Counted from the first letter of the stretch, positions 1 to 8,899 are shown. The stretch is 23,434 nt of DNA from an uncultured Roseateles sp. (GCA_946480605.1 CAMLKW010000045.1:1-23434); one strand, 5' to 3'. Translations and numbers: made by a program. The notes: generated by a model not told the origin, from the letters alone.

Positions 1-1
1 G

Positions 2-817
2 CTGTGGGCGCCCGACGACGCCGCGCTGCGCGCCCACCAGAGCGAGCACCGCTGGGCCACGCGGCTGCAGCAGGCGCTGGACGAGGACCGCTTGGAGCTG
101 GACCTGCAGCGCGTGCTGCCGGCCCAGGGGCCTGCCGACGACGGCCGGCTGCGCGGCGAGCTGCTGCTGCGGCTGCGCGAGCGCGACGGCAGCCGCGTGC
201 TGCCGGGCGCCTTCATGGCGGCGGCCGAGCGCTTCCACATCGCGCCGCGACTGGACCGCTGGGTGCTGCGCCAGGCAGTGGCCATGCTGCAGCGCGGGGA
301 CGGGCCGGAGATCGCGTCGCTGTCGGTCAACCTGTCGGCGCTGACGCTGCAGGACGCGGCCTTCCACCAGGAGGCGCGCAGCCTGCTGCGGCAGCTGGGC
401 CCGCAGCGCGCGGCGGCGCTGTGCCTGGAGATCACCGAGACGGCCGTCATCACGCGGCTGGCCGAGGCGGCGCGCTTCATCATGCAGATGCGCGCCCTGG
501 GCGTTCGCATCGCGCTGGACGACTTCGGCGCGGGCGCCTCGTCGTACAGCTACCTGAAGGCGCTGCCGGTGGACGTGCTGAAGATCGACGGCCAGTTCGT
601 GCGCGCGCTGATGACCGACCCGCTGGATCAGGTGGCGGTGCGCAACTTCGTGGACGTGGCGCGCACGCTGGGGCTGAGCACCGTGGCCGAATGCGTGGAG
701 ACGCCCGAGGTGCTGCTGGAGCTGGTGCGCCTGGGTGTGGGCGAGGTGCAGGGCTTTCTATTGCATAAGCCGGAACCGGTGGAGAACGCGCTGGCAGCCA
801 GCGAGGCGCTGGCGTGA
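2..817 (+). CDS. EAL-domain cyclic-di-GMP phosphodiesterase, 3' part of gene
   Basis: The gene enters from the left edge in frame 2; 271 residues are visible. EAL domains hydrolyse c-di-GMP to pGpG. The expected catalytic and metal-binding set can be seen, numbered in the visible fragment: E53 (the EAL signature, here ELL in GELLLRL), N110 in SVNLS, E143 in LEITE, D173-D174 in LDDFG, K194 in LKIDG, E230 in AECVE and Q250 in VQGF. The domain therefore looks active. The first 30 residues (RAHQSEHRWATRLQQAL) resemble the helix that joins GGDEF to EAL in composite proteins, so a GGDEF domain may lie outside the window; this is inference. The stop is 10 bp from the stop of the converging GH15 gene, with no room for a separate terminator. 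Codon use is strongly GC3-biased. Confidence 0.93.
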   Translation: MWAPDDAALRAHQSEHRWATRLQQALDEDRLELDLQRVLPAQGPADDGRLRGELLLRLRERDGSRVLPGAFMAAAERFHIAPRLDRWVLRQAVAMLQRGDGPEIASLSVNLSALTLQDAAFHQEARSLLRQLGPQRAAALCLEITETAVITRLAEAARFIMQMRALGVRIALDDFGAGASSYSYLKALPVDVLKIDGQFVRALMTDPLDQVAVRNFVDVARTLGLSTVAECVETPEVLLELVRLGVGEVQGFLLHKPEPVENALAASEALA

Positions 818-827
818 AGCAGGGCAG

Positions 828-2630
828 TCAGACCACTTCGTCCCAGGGCCTGGACAGCCGCATGGCGCCGTTGACGATGCCCACCATCGAGTAGGTCTGC
901 GGGAAGTTGCCCCACATCTCACCGGTGGCAGGGGACAGGTCTTCGGACAGCAGGCCCACATGGTTGCAGCGCGCCAGCAGCGTCTCGAAGATGCTGCGAG
1001 CTTCGTCGGTGCGGCCGGTGCGGGCCAGCGCGTCGATGCGCCAGAAGGAGCAGACGTTGAACGCGGTCTCCGGCTTGCCGAAATCGTCGGGGGCTTCGTA
1101 GCGCCGCATGAACGGGCCGTCGCACAGGCTTTGCTCCATCGCGTGCAGCGTGCTCACGAAGCGTGGGTCTCGCGGGCTGATGAAGCCCACCTCGCACATC
1201 AGCAGCACGCTGGCGTCCAGGTCCTTGCCGCCGAAACTCTCCGCGAACGCGCCACGCTGCTCGTTCCACGAGAGTGCCAGGATCTTGTTGCGGATGATCT
1301 CTGCGCGCTGGGCCCAGAAAGCCATCCGGTCCGCGAGTCCCAGCGCGCGGGCGATTTTCATCAGGCGGTCGCAGGCGGCCCAGCACATCAGGGAGGACGA
1401 GGTGTGAACGCGGGCTCGCGTGCGCAGCTCCCACATGCCTGCGTCAGGTTGGTCGTGCAGCAGCCAAGCCTGGTCGCCGAAGCGCTCCAGGTGATGGAAG
1501 TCGCGCACGTCGGCACGCCGCATCAACCGGTGATCGTGAAAGGCCTGGGCGGCACCGAGCACGATATTGCCGTAGACGTCGTGCTGGAAGTGCTCAAAGG
1601 CCTGGTTGCCGACCCGAACCGGCCCCATGCCGCGATAGCCTGAGGGCCCTGGCACCAGACGCTCGGTGAGCGTGGCCTCCAGGCCGATGCCGTACAGCGG
1701 CTGGACATGCCCGGAAGTGCCGCGAACCACGTCCTGCAGCCAGCGCAGGTAGTCCTCCATCGTGCCCATTTCCGACAGGCTGTTGAGCGCGCGCACGACG
1801 AAGAAGGCGTCGCGCAGCCAGCAGTAGCGGTAGTCCCAGTTGCGTTGCGTATTGGGCGCCTCGGGGATGCTGGTCGTCACCGCGGCCATGATGGCCCCGG
1901 TCTCCTCGAACTGGCACAGCTTGAGCGTGATGGCAGCGCGGATCACGGCGTCCTGCCACTCAAGCGGCAGGTGCAGTCGGGACGTCCAGTGGCGCCAATA
2001 GGAAATCGTCTCCTCCTCGAACTCCCGCGCCGTTTCTTCGATGCCGCCGTGCAGCGACTCGTCCGGCCCGAGCAACAAGCTGGTAGGGGCATGCAGCAGG
2101 AACCAGGTCTCGTCGACGAGGTAGGTCAGCGGCATGTTGGTGTTGAGCCGCAAGGTCCATTCGGGCGTGACGAAGCGCAGGTGGTTGCTGCCCCGGGTCA
2201 GGGTCGGCTTTTCTGCGCCCCATTGGGCGCATGGGCGGACGACGAAGCGCACGCGCGGCATGCCAGACAGAGGCCGCACCCGTCGCACCAGCTGGGCCGG
2301 GCGGAACATGCGGTCGCGGCTGCGGTAGCGCGGCGCGAAGTCGGTCACCTCGATGCCGTTGCCTGCCGCATCGAACATGCGCGTGCGAACCACCGCCGTC
2401 CCAGGCTCGTAGCTCTGCGTGCTCTGAACCATCCCTTCCAGCTCGACGCTCATCGTGCCGTCGGGCCCAATGCCCTGCGCCGAATCGATCAGCGCGTGGA
2501 ACACGGGATCGGCGTCCGGCCGCGGCATACAGGCCCAGACGATGCGAGCCTGGGTGTCGACCAGCGCATTCACCGCACAGTTGCCGATCAGGGCCAGCGA
2601 CAGGCTGGCTTCACGAGGGGGCTGGGGCAT
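828..2630 (-). CDS. Glycoside hydrolase family 15 protein (trehalase/glucoamylase-like)
   Basis: A 600-residue cytosolic protein with no signal peptide. GH15 enzymes are inverting alpha-glucosidases; bacterial members beside otsAB are commonly annotated as trehalases or glucoamylases. The N-terminal beta-sandwich covers roughly residues 1-200. The (alpha/alpha)6 barrel begins near NWDYRYCWLRDAF, a family hallmark. The probable general acid is E401 in AGMWELR and the probable base is E571 in TGEMWGNFPQ, so both catalytic carboxylates appear present. The start at 2630 was chosen because a strong AAGGA lies 6 nt upstream; the reading frame stays open to 2702 but lacks such a site there. It is divergent from otsA with a 122-bp gap, which suggests trehalose turnover opposed to synthesis. 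The substrate is inferred from context and could instead be another alpha-glucoside. Confidence 0.92.
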   Translation of the reverse strand: MPQPPREASLSLALIGNCAVNALVDTQARIVWACMPRPDADPVFHALIDSAQGIGPDGTMSVELEGMVQSTQSYEPGTAVVRTRMFDAAGNGIEVTDFAPRYRSRDRMFRPAQLVRRVRPLSGMPRVRFVVRPCAQWGAEKPTLTRGSNHLRFVTPEWTLRLNTNMPLTYLVDETWFLLHAPTSLLLGPDESLHGGIEETAREFEEETISYWRHWTSRLHLPLEWQDAVIRAAITLKLCQFEETGAIMAAVTTSIPEAPNTQRNWDYRYCWLRDAFFVVRALNSLSEMGTMEDYLRWLQDVVRGTSGHVQPLYGIGLEATLTERLVPGPSGYRGMGPVRVGNQAFEHFQHDVYGNIVLGAAQAFHDHRLMRRADVRDFHHLERFGDQAWLLHDQPDAGMWELRTRARVHTSSSLMCWAACDRLMKIARALGLADRMAFWAQRAEIIRNKILALSWNEQRGAFAESFGGKDLDASVLLMCEVGFISPRDPRFVSTLHAMEQSLCDGPFMRRYEAPDDFGKPETAFNVCSFWRIDALARTGRTDEARSIFETLLARCNHVGLLSEDLSPATGEMWGNFPQTYSMVGIVNGAMRLSRPWDEVV

Positions 2631-2677
2631 TGCCGATCCTTCCATGTCAATGACGTGCGGGCACCAGGTGAAGTGCG

Positions 2678-2702
2678 ATGCATTACATTTGTGGAAATGC
2701 AT
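2678..2702. promoter_or_regulatory. Inverted repeat in the GH15/otsA divergent promoter region
   Basis: ATGCATT and AATGCAT form 7-bp inverted arms separated by 11 bp. The right arm is embedded in the 10-bp palindrome AAATGCATTT (2695-2704). The element sits in the only A/T-rich patch between two divergent genes, about 50 bp from each start. This is where a dimeric regulator acting on both would bind. No convincing -35/-10 pair could be fixed by eye, and the regulator is unknown; the MarR protein at 6862-7383 is one candidate. Confidence 0.4.
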
Positions 2703-2752
2703 TTTTACACCCTTCGCCGCATCTCATTCGCCGCGCGGGCGGTGGCGACGTC

Positions 2753-4990
2753 ATGCTGAGCACATTGCGCCTGCAGTTGCGGTTCCTGGCGCCGCTGCTG
2801 TTGACGCTGGCTGCTGCAGCCTACCTCGCGCTCCCGCTGCTCGACAACCTGACCCTGCGCTGGTTTTCTCGCGATCTCACCCTGCGGGGGGCGCTGGTCA
2901 CCAACACGTTGTCGGACTCGCTGTCTGCAGCATTGCTGGCCGGCGACGACAGCCGGGTGCAGGCCTTGTTCACACGTACCGCTCTTGACGAACGGCTTGT
3001 GGCGTTGGCGGCTTGTGCGCCTGACGGCAGGCTCCTCCAGCGTAGCGCGGCCTATCCCGCGGACCTGGGCTGTGGGCGTGCGGCCGAGCTGGCAGAGAGG
3101 CCGCTGCCCAAGCTGTCATTGGCCGGCGGGACTGTGCACGTTGGCAGGCATGCACTGCAGCTCGGTGGCGAGCATGTCGCCGATCTGGTGCTGCTGCACG
3201 ACCTCAGCTTCGTCGAACGCCGCAGCCAGGACACCCAGAAGTACCTGATTGCCTTCATGGTCGCACTCGGCGCCGTCATCGCCGTCATCACCGTGGTCGT
3301 CGCCCAGCTCAGCTGGCGTGGCTGGGTCAAGGGCGCGCGCGCGTTGCTGCGTGGGGAAGGCCTGCTGACGCCGCTGATGCAGGGGCAGCACGACCTGGGC
3401 CCGCTGGCCGATGACTTCCGGGACCGGCTGCGCGACCTGGAGGACGCCTACCGACGCTCGCTCGACCGCGATGACCAATGGGATCCCGAGCGCTTGCGCG
3501 CCTTGCTGCATGCCCAATTGCGGGGCGACGAACTCATCGTCGTCTCCAACCGTGAGCCCTACATCCACGAGCGCGGGTCGGACGGCATCTACTTCAAGCG
3601 GCCAGCCAGTGGCCTCGTCACCGCGGTGGAGCCGGTCATGCGCGCCTGCTCGGGTACCTGGATCGCGCATGGAAGTGGCGGCGCAGACCGCGATGTGGTC
3701 GATGCAAACGATCGCGTGATGGTGCCGCCCGGCAGCCAGGAATACACGTTGCGGCGCATCTGGTTGACGCCCGAGGAGGAGCAGGGCTATTACTACGGCT
3801 TCGCGAACGAGGGGCTGTGGCCGCTATGCCATGTGGCCCATGTGAGACCGGTGTTTCGGGAATCCGATTGGGAGGCCTACCGGCGCGTCAACGAGCGATT
3901 CGCGGACGCTGTGGTGGCCGAGGCGCGCAGTGCGGACCCGGTGGTGTTGGTGCAGGACTATCACTTCGCGCTGCTGCCCGCGCTGATCCGCCAGCGACTG
4001 CCCCGCGCCACCATCCTCACCTTCTGGCACATCCCTTGGCCCAACCCGGAGTCCTTCGGCATCTGCCCCTGGCGCAACGAACTGCTGGAGGGGCTGCTGG
4101 GCAGCACCATCCTGGGTTTTCACACGCGCTATCACTGCAAGAACTTCATTGAGACGGTGGATAGAAACCTGGAGGCGCGCACGGAGCACGAGCACTCCAC
4201 CATAACGATGAACAAGCAGACGACGTTGGTGGAGAGTTATCCGATCTCCATCTCCTGGCCCTCCGAAAAGCAACGGGCCGCCTGGCCCTCGATCGCCGCC
4301 TGCCGCAGCGCCGTGCGTGGGCGCCTGGGGCTGGGACCGAAGCACTTGCTGGCCGTCGGCGTGGATCGTTTCGACTACACCAAGGGCATCCTGGAGCGCA
4401 TCCATGCGGTCGAGCGCCTGCTGGAGAAGTACCCGGACTTCGTCGGACGGTTCAGCCTGGTGCAGGTGGCCGCACCTTCCAGAAGCGATCTGGACGAGTA
4501 CAAGGCCTTTCAGCAGCGCATCCATCAGGTGACCGACCGGGTGAACGCGCGTTTCGGCTTCCCGGGCTATCAGGCCGTCTATCTGCTGGCCGAGCATTAC
4601 GAGCAGGAGGCCGTCACCGAGCTGTACCGCGCCGCCGACGTCTGCGTGGTGACCAGTCTGCATGACGGGATGAACCTGGTGTGCAAGGAGTTCGTCGCCG
4701 CGCGTGACGACGAACAGGGCGTCATGGTGCTGAGTCGCTTCGCCGGCGCCGCCGCGGAGCTGAACGAAGCCCTGATCGTGAACCCCTACCACGTCGAGGA
4801 AAGTGCCGACGCATTGCACCGTGCAGTCACGATGCCCGCGGCCGAGCAGCGCGAGCGCATGGCCAATCTGCGCATGACCGTGCGGGACTTCAACGTCTAC
4901 CGCTGGGCCGGGCGCATGCTGGCCGATGCAGCGCGCTGGCGCCTGCGTGAGCGCATCGAGGCGCGCATGCAGAGGCACACGCGCCAGTGA
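2753..4990 (+). CDS. otsA: Membrane-anchored alpha,alpha-trehalose-6-phosphate synthase (OtsA, GT20)
   Basis: OtsA transfers glucose from UDP-glucose to glucose-6-phosphate to give trehalose-6-phosphate. The protein has 745 residues against about 470 for classical OtsA. The extra N-terminus has a TM helix (about 11-30), a roughly 130-residue segment predicted to be periplasmic, a second TM helix (about 164-188) and a charged HAMP-like linker to about 255. GT20 begins at IVVSNREP (R267). Other family motifs are [32 protein letters not shown] (H426), R539 and K544 in VDRFDYTKG, and D638 and E646 in DGMNLVCKE. The R-K, R-D and D-E spacings equal those of E. coli R262/K267/D361/E369, so the enzyme looks active. 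ATG 2753 was chosen because the hydrophobic segment starts directly after it; the frame is open from 2678, but its ribosome site is weak either way. It overlaps otsB. Confidence 0.95.
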   Translation: MLSTLRLQLRFLAPLLLTLAAAAYLALPLLDNLTLRWFSRDLTLRGALVTNTLSDSLSAALLAGDDSRVQALFTRTALDERLVALAACAPDGRLLQRSAAYPADLGCGRAAELAERPLPKLSLAGGTVHVGRHALQLGGEHVADLVLLHDLSFVERRSQDTQKYLIAFMVALGAVIAVITVVVAQLSWRGWVKGARALLRGEGLLTPLMQGQHDLGPLADDFRDRLRDLEDAYRRSLDRDDQWDPERLRALLHAQLRGDELIVVSNREPYIHERGSDGIYFKRPASGLVTAVEPVMRACSGTWIAHGSGGADRDVVDANDRVMVPPGSQEYTLRRIWLTPEEEQGYYYGFANEGLWPLCHVAHVRPVFRESDWEAYRRVNERFADAVVAEARSADPVVLVQDYHFALLPALIRQRLPRATILTFWHIPWPNPESFGICPWRNELLEGLLGSTILGFHTRYHCKNFIETVDRNLEARTEHEHSTITMNKQTTLVESYPISISWPSEKQRAAWPSIAACRSAVRGRLGLGPKHLLAVGVDRFDYTKGILERIHAVERLLEKYPDFVGRFSLVQVAAPSRSDLDEYKAFQQRIHQVTDRVNARFGFPGYQAVYLLAEHYEQEAVTELYRAADVCVVTSLHDGMNLVCKEFVAARDDEQGVMVLSRFAGAAAELNEALIVNPYHVEESADALHRAVTMPAAEQRERMANLRMTVRDFNVYRWAGRMLADAARWRLRERIEARMQRHTRQ

Positions 4991-5781
4991 ACCAGGAAGG
5001 AGCCCAACCCGAGATGCGCCACTTGTTCAGCCCTGCCGGCGAGGCCGCGGTGACCCAGTTGATGCGGCGCCGCGAGGTTCTGCTGGCCTTTGACTTCGAC
5101 GGCACGCTCGCTCCAATCGTCGCGCGGCCCGACGACGCACGCGTTCCGCTGGCCATTGCGCGGCGGCTGGCGCAGCTCGCGCAGCAGCGCCCGGTTGCCG
5201 TTATCACAGGGCGCAGCATGGAGGTTGTGCGCCCGCGGCTGGGTTTCGAGCCGGTCTTCATCGTCGGCAATCATGGCGCGGAGGGCATCGGCTGGTTGCC
5301 GTCGGGCCCGGGCATGGATCAGCTGCGCGCGCTGCTGCAAAGCCGTGCCGAGGAGTTGGCGGCAGCCGGTGTGCAGATCGAAGACAAGCAGTTCTCGCTC
5401 GCGCTGCATTACCGGCTGGCGAGGGACCGCCAAGCGGCCCAACAGACCATCGACGGCATCCTCGCGGCGCTGCCGCCTGGACTGGAGCGCTTTGGCGGGA
5501 AATGCGTCGTCAACGTGGTGAGCCGTGACGCGCCGGACAAGGGCGTTGCGGCCGAGGCGCTGCTGCGCGCCAGCGCCACTGAGGCGCTGTTGTTCGTCGG
5601 CGATGACGTCAACGACGAGACGGTGTTCGAGCGTGCGCAGGACGGCTGGTTGACCGTGCGGATCGGTCGCGCGCACGGCGCCAGCCGGGCCATGTTCTTT
5701 CTCGACACGCATGCGGAGATGAGCGCGCTGCTGGAGCGCCTCCAGCATGCGCTGGCTTGGGAGCTTCCCCCGCATGACTGA
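4987..5781 (+). CDS. otsB: Trehalose-6-phosphate phosphatase (OtsB, HAD superfamily)
   Basis: This 264-residue protein dephosphorylates trehalose-6-phosphate to trehalose. HAD motif I is DFDGTL (nucleophile D36, acid/base D38). Motif II falls at VITGRS, followed by the family's GNHGAEG. Motif IV is GDDVNDE (D206, D207, D210). The length is normal for OtsB. GTG 4987 gives a 4-bp GTGA overlap with the otsA stop, the usual arrangement for translational coupling. An alternative ATG at 5014 follows a strong AGGAAGGAG (4993-5001), but with a long 12-nt spacer, so the true start may be 27 nt further in. The 3' end overlaps the next gene by 8 bp, placing it in the middle of a tight otsA-otsB-mscS operon. 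Confidence 0.95.
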   Translation: MNQEGAQPEMRHLFSPAGEAAVTQLMRRREVLLAFDFDGTLAPIVARPDDARVPLAIARRLAQLAQQRPVAVITGRSMEVVRPRLGFEPVFIVGNHGAEGIGWLPSGPGMDQLRALLQSRAEELAAAGVQIEDKQFSLALHYRLARDRQAAQQTIDGILAALPPGLERFGGKCVVNVVSRDAPDKGVAAEALLRASATEALLFVGDDVNDETVFERAQDGWLTVRIGRAHGASRAMFFLDTHAEMSALLERLQHALAWELPPHD

Positions 5782-6844
5782 CATCGTGGATTGGCTCGGC
5801 CAGACCACCTGGTTCGGCTTCTCTCTGGGCAACATCGGCCTGGCGACGCTGGTTGCGCTGGCCTCCTACCTCGTCATGTCGCTGATGTTGCGGGTGGCGC
5901 TCCAGCGCCTTCAAAAGCTGGCTCAACGCACCGCCAACAGCGCAGACGACATGTTGCTGGAGGTCCTGAGCGGCACGCGATCCTGGCTGCTGGTGCTTGC
6001 CGCGCTGCTGATCGGTGTCGGCATGCTCGATGTGGCTTCTCGCTGGGAGGCGCGGGTCGGGCAGCTGTGGTTTGCCGTGCTGGCCTTGCAACTGGGCCTG
6101 TGGAGCAACCAGGCCGTCACGATCGGATTGCGCCGCCATGCCGCCAGCCAGCAATCAGGCACCGTCACCCAGGCGAGTGCGGCTGCGACGCTGCTTTCAT
6201 GGGGCGTGCGCGTGTTGCTCTGGACGGTCGTTCTGCTGGCCGTGCTGTCCAACGTCGGGGTGAACATCACCGCCTTCATCGCCAGCCTCGGCGTGGGCGG
6301 CATTGCCGTCGCGCTGGCCGCGCAGAACATCCTCGGCGACCTCTTCGCGTCCGTTGCCATCGCGCTGGACAAGCCGTTCGAGGTGGGGGATTTCGTCGTG
6401 CTGGGCCCGGTGGCTGGCACCGTGGAAGTGGTGGGGGTCAAGACCACCCGCATCCGCAGCCTGGGCGGCGAGCAGATCGTCATGTCGAACACGGAGTTGC
6501 TGAAGCAGACCGTCAGCAATTACAAAAGACTGAAGGAGCGCCGCATCGTGTTCGGGTTCGGTGTCACCTACGACACGACGCCCGCGCAGGCCGAGGCGAT
6601 ACCGGCCATCGTGCGCAAGGTTGTGGAGGACAGCGAGCAGCTGCGGTTCGACCGCGCGCATTTCAAAGCCTTCGGCGAGAGCTCGCTGGATTTCGAGGTG
6701 GTCTATCACGTGCTCGAACCCGACTACCAGACCTACATGGACCAGCAACAGCGCATCAACCTGGCGTTGATGCGGGAGTTGCAGGCTCTTGGTGTGGCGT
6801 TCGCCTTTCCCACACGCACCGTTGTCATGGCCGCCGCCAAGTAG
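5774..6844 (+). CDS. Small-conductance mechanosensitive channel (MscS family)
   Basis: A 356-residue inner-membrane protein. MscS channels open when membrane tension rises on hypo-osmotic shock and release solutes. Several N-terminal hydrophobic helices precede the pore helix, which is visible as the Gly/Ala-rich stretch ASLGVGGIAVALAAQNILGD. Next come the beta-domain hallmarks DKPFEVGDFV, VAGTVEVV and VMSNTEL, and then the cytoplasmic vestibule domain. The start ATG lies inside the end of otsB (8-bp overlap) and has GGGAG about 10 nt upstream. An internal frame open to 5747 would lengthen the overlap and looks less likely. Co-translation with otsAB pairs synthesis of a compatible solute with a valve that can release solutes. 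It is larger than E. coli MscS (286 residues) because of extra N-terminal helices. Confidence 0.94.
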   Translation: MTDIVDWLGQTTWFGFSLGNIGLATLVALASYLVMSLMLRVALQRLQKLAQRTANSADDMLLEVLSGTRSWLLVLAALLIGVGMLDVASRWEARVGQLWFAVLALQLGLWSNQAVTIGLRRHAASQQSGTVTQASAAATLLSWGVRVLLWTVVLLAVLSNVGVNITAFIASLGVGGIAVALAAQNILGDLFASVAIALDKPFEVGDFVVLGPVAGTVEVVGVKTTRIRSLGGEQIVMSNTELLKQTVSNYKRLKERRIVFGFGVTYDTTPAQAEAIPAIVRKVVEDSEQLRFDRAHFKAFGESSLDFEVVYHVLEPDYQTYMDQQQRINLALMRELQALGVAFAFPTRTVVMAAAK

Positions 6845-6861
6845 CGGCGCGACAGGCAGGG

Positions 6862-7383
6862 CTACTGGCCCAGCGGGATGTTCGCGGCGCGCTCATCGGC
6901 GCCAAGGGCGGTAATCAACAGCGCCAGATCGGCGTCCAGCCGCTTCAGCGTCTTGGGGTCCAGGCTGGCCAATGCCTGCGGGAGCACGCCGGTGAACGGC
7001 CCGGGCACGCGCCGGAGCACTCGCCTGCCCTCAGGCAAGACATGCAACTGCACCCTGCGCTTGTCCGGCCCGTCCTTTGCGACAACGATCAGTTCACGCT
7101 CGATCAGGGTCTTGACCAGGTTGCTCGCGGTGGACTGGTGCACATCCATGGCCTGCGCCAGTGCATTGACGCCCAGGCCCTCCGACGCGGCGATGATGCT
7201 CAGCGCCCAGACCTGTGCGCCGCCAATGCCGGCCTTCCTCTCCACGGTCTGGAAATGCGTTTTCACCGCATTGAACACCAGCCGGAAGCGCCGCAGAACC
7301 CGCGCCGCAGGATCGCCGATGACCGCGCCCTCGGGTGCTGACGTTGAGACGGGGGCCATCTTTTCTTTGTTGCTTGCCGGCAT
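6862..7383 (-). CDS. MarR-family winged-helix transcriptional regulator
   Basis: A 173-residue cytosolic protein. The winged helix can be seen at LGVNALAQAMDVHQSTASNL (recognition helix HQSTASNLVKTL), followed by the wing KDGPDKRRVQLHVLPEGR, the MarR signature. A helical dimerisation region flanks it on both sides. Two starts are possible: ATG 7383 (used here) and ATG 7359. Neither has a strong Shine-Dalgarno; the second has a purine-rich AAGAAAAG. The gene converges on the mscS-like gene with only 17 bp between stops. It also follows the histidine kinase gene in the same direction at 58 bp, so read-through from that gene is possible. Its target is unknown; the ots promoter or its own promoter are the obvious candidates. 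Confidence 0.9.
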   Translation of the reverse strand: MPASNKEKMAPVSTSAPEGAVIGDPAARVLRRFRLVFNAVKTHFQTVERKAGIGGAQVWALSIIAASEGLGVNALAQAMDVHQSTASNLVKTLIERELIVVAKDGPDKRRVQLHVLPEGRRVLRRVPGPFTGVLPQALASLDPKTLKRLDADLALLITALGADERAANIPLGQ

Positions 7384-7441
7384 CGGCAAATGATAGGGCT
7401 TGCCTTGTGGCTCGACCCGACCAAGCCCGGCGGCCGTGCCG

Positions 7442-8899
7442 TCAGCGCGCCGGATCCGTGGCGGGTTCGACCGCCGGCGCGTCCGCCACCGGCAAGGGCG
7501 CGCGGCGCGGCAGCCGCGCCAGCACCAGCGTGCCGCGGCCGGGCGCCGACAGCAGCTGCAGCGTGCCGCCCAGGCTTTCGATGCGGTAGCGCATGCCCAG
7601 CAGGCCGTGGTGGCCGGCGCCCACGGCCTCGGGGTTGAAGCCCTGGCCGTCGTCGCGGATGTGCAGCTGCAGCCAGCCATCGGCCTCACCCAGCTGCACC
7701 CGCACCTGCCGGGCCTTGGCATGGCGCAGTACGTTGGTCAGCGCCTCCTGCACCAGCCGGTACAGCGCCAGGCGGTCGGCGTCGTCGGTGGGGCAATCGG
7801 CCAGCTCCAGGCTGAGCTGCAGGCCGGAGCGCTGGGCGAACTCGGTGGTCAGGATCTCCAGCGCCGGGATCAGGCCCAGGTTGGACAGTGCCGACGGCCG
7901 CAGGTCTTCGATGATGCGGCGCTTCAGCGCAATGCCCTGGTCCAGCAGCTCGCTCATGTGGCGCAGGCGCTCGTCGATCTCGGGCGCGGCCGTCTTGGTC
8001 ATGCGGCGGATGCGGGCCACGTCCAGCTTGGCGGCGGTCAGCAGCGCGCCCAGCTCGTCGTGCAGCTCGCGGGCCAGGTGGGCGCGCTCGTCCTCGCGCA
8101 CGGTCTGCAGGTGGCGGGCCAGCTCGGTCAGCTCGGCCGTGCGGTGGACCACCTCGCCGTCCAGCCGGTCGCGCTCGCGCGCCAGCTCGGCGGCGTGCTC
8201 GCGCCGCGCCTTGTGCAAGGCCTCGTTGCGGCGCAGGAAGACGGCCAGGCCGAACAGGCTCAGCAGCGTGAGGCCGTGCACGCCCAGGCGCCCGTAGGTC
8301 AGCGACTTGGACACGGCCTCCTTCTCGCGGGCGATCTGGGCCAGCTCGTGGCGGTCCAGCTGCGCCACGGCGTCGCGCACGGCCTGCATCTTCTCGCGGC
8401 CGATGTCGCTCTCCACCAGGCCTTGCCAGGCCACGGTGTTGCCCTCGCGGTAGAGCCGTACCACCAGCTGCAGCTCCGAGAGTTTCTCGTCGGCGCGCAG
8501 GCTGGCGTCGTTGACCAGCGCGGCCCAGTCCGAGCTTTCGTACTGGCCGCGCAGCCGCTCCAGCACCGCGGGCAGGTCGCGCTCGGCCTGTTGCACGGGG
8601 GCGAGGTAGTCGTCCCGCCCGGTCAGCAGGAAGCCGCGCTGGGCGGTCTCGGCGGTGGTCAGCAGCTCGCGCAGGCGCAGGCTGTCGTTGCGCGCCAGGT
8701 GGCGGGCCTGGGACTGGCTGAGCGCCTGGTCGGCGCCCCAGAAGGCAGCCTCGCTGACGCCCATGACGGCAGCCGCCGCCAGCGTGGCCAGGCCCACGGC
8801 CAGGCCGCGCTTGCGCGCCGCGCCCTCCAGCCAGGGGTCGAGATGACGCAGCACCGTGCGTCGCTCAACCGGCGGTGGCAGCGGCACCGGCAGCGCCAT
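7442..8899 (-). CDS. CHASE3-domain sensor histidine kinase (HisKA_3/NarX-UhpB class)
   Basis: A 485-residue inner-membrane kinase. TM1 is at about residues 32-50. A periplasmic CHASE3 domain follows (ETAQRGFLLTGRDDYLAPV is diagnostic), then TM2 at about 205-222 and a coiled coil. The HisKA_3 dimerisation domain has phospho-acceptor H280 in ARELHDELG. The HATPase has an N box (VQEALTNVLRHA), a G1 box (IRDDGQGF) and a G2 box (GLLGMRYRIESLGG). HisKA_3 kinases normally pair with NarL/FixJ regulators, and one lies at 9905-10555. ATG 8899 overlaps the upstream receiver gene by 35 bp and has a weak ribosome site; GTG 8854, just after that gene's stop, is an alternative. A Pro/Ala-rich tail follows the HATPase. 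Confidence 0.94.
   Translation of the reverse strand: MALPVPLPPPVERRTVLRHLDPWLEGAARKRGLAVGLATLAAAAVMGVSEAAFWGADQALSQSQARHLARNDSLRLRELLTTAETAQRGFLLTGRDDYLAPVQQAERDLPAVLERLRGQYESSDWAALVNDASLRADEKLSELQLVVRLYREGNTVAWQGLVESDIGREKMQAVRDAVAQLDRHELAQIAREKEAVSKSLTYGRLGVHGLTLLSLFGLAVFLRRNEALHKARREHAAELARERDRLDGEVVHRTAELTELARHLQTVREDERAHLARELHDELGALLTAAKLDVARIRRMTKTAAPEIDERLRHMSELLDQGIALKRRIIEDLRPSALSNLGLIPALEILTTEFAQRSGLQLSLELADCPTDDADRLALYRLVQEALTNVLRHAKARQVRVQLGEADGWLQLHIRDDGQGFNPEAVGAGHHGLLGMRYRIESLGGTLQLLSAPGRGTLVLARLPRRAPLPVADAPAVEPATDPAR

Noticed and set aside
828..2630. Inactive GH15, because the DVYGxI segment has Asn where many relatives have Glu
   Set aside because: The likely catalytic acid (E401) and base (E571) are both present; the DVYG position is not one of these, so loss of activity is not supported.
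1707..2759. A 350-codon plus-strand open frame opposite the GH15 gene
   Set aside because: The GH15 protein on the minus strand has clear family motifs and a strong ribosome site; the plus-strand product has none.
7396..7428. GGGCTTG ... CAAGCCC inverted repeat between kinase stop and MarR start
   Set aside because: The arms are only 7 bp around a 19-nt loop and there is no T-tract; too weak to call a terminator.
7384..7722. N-terminal extension of the MarR frame into the kinase gene
   Set aside because: Residues upstream of 7383 shadow the kinase HATPase domain and show no MarR similarity.
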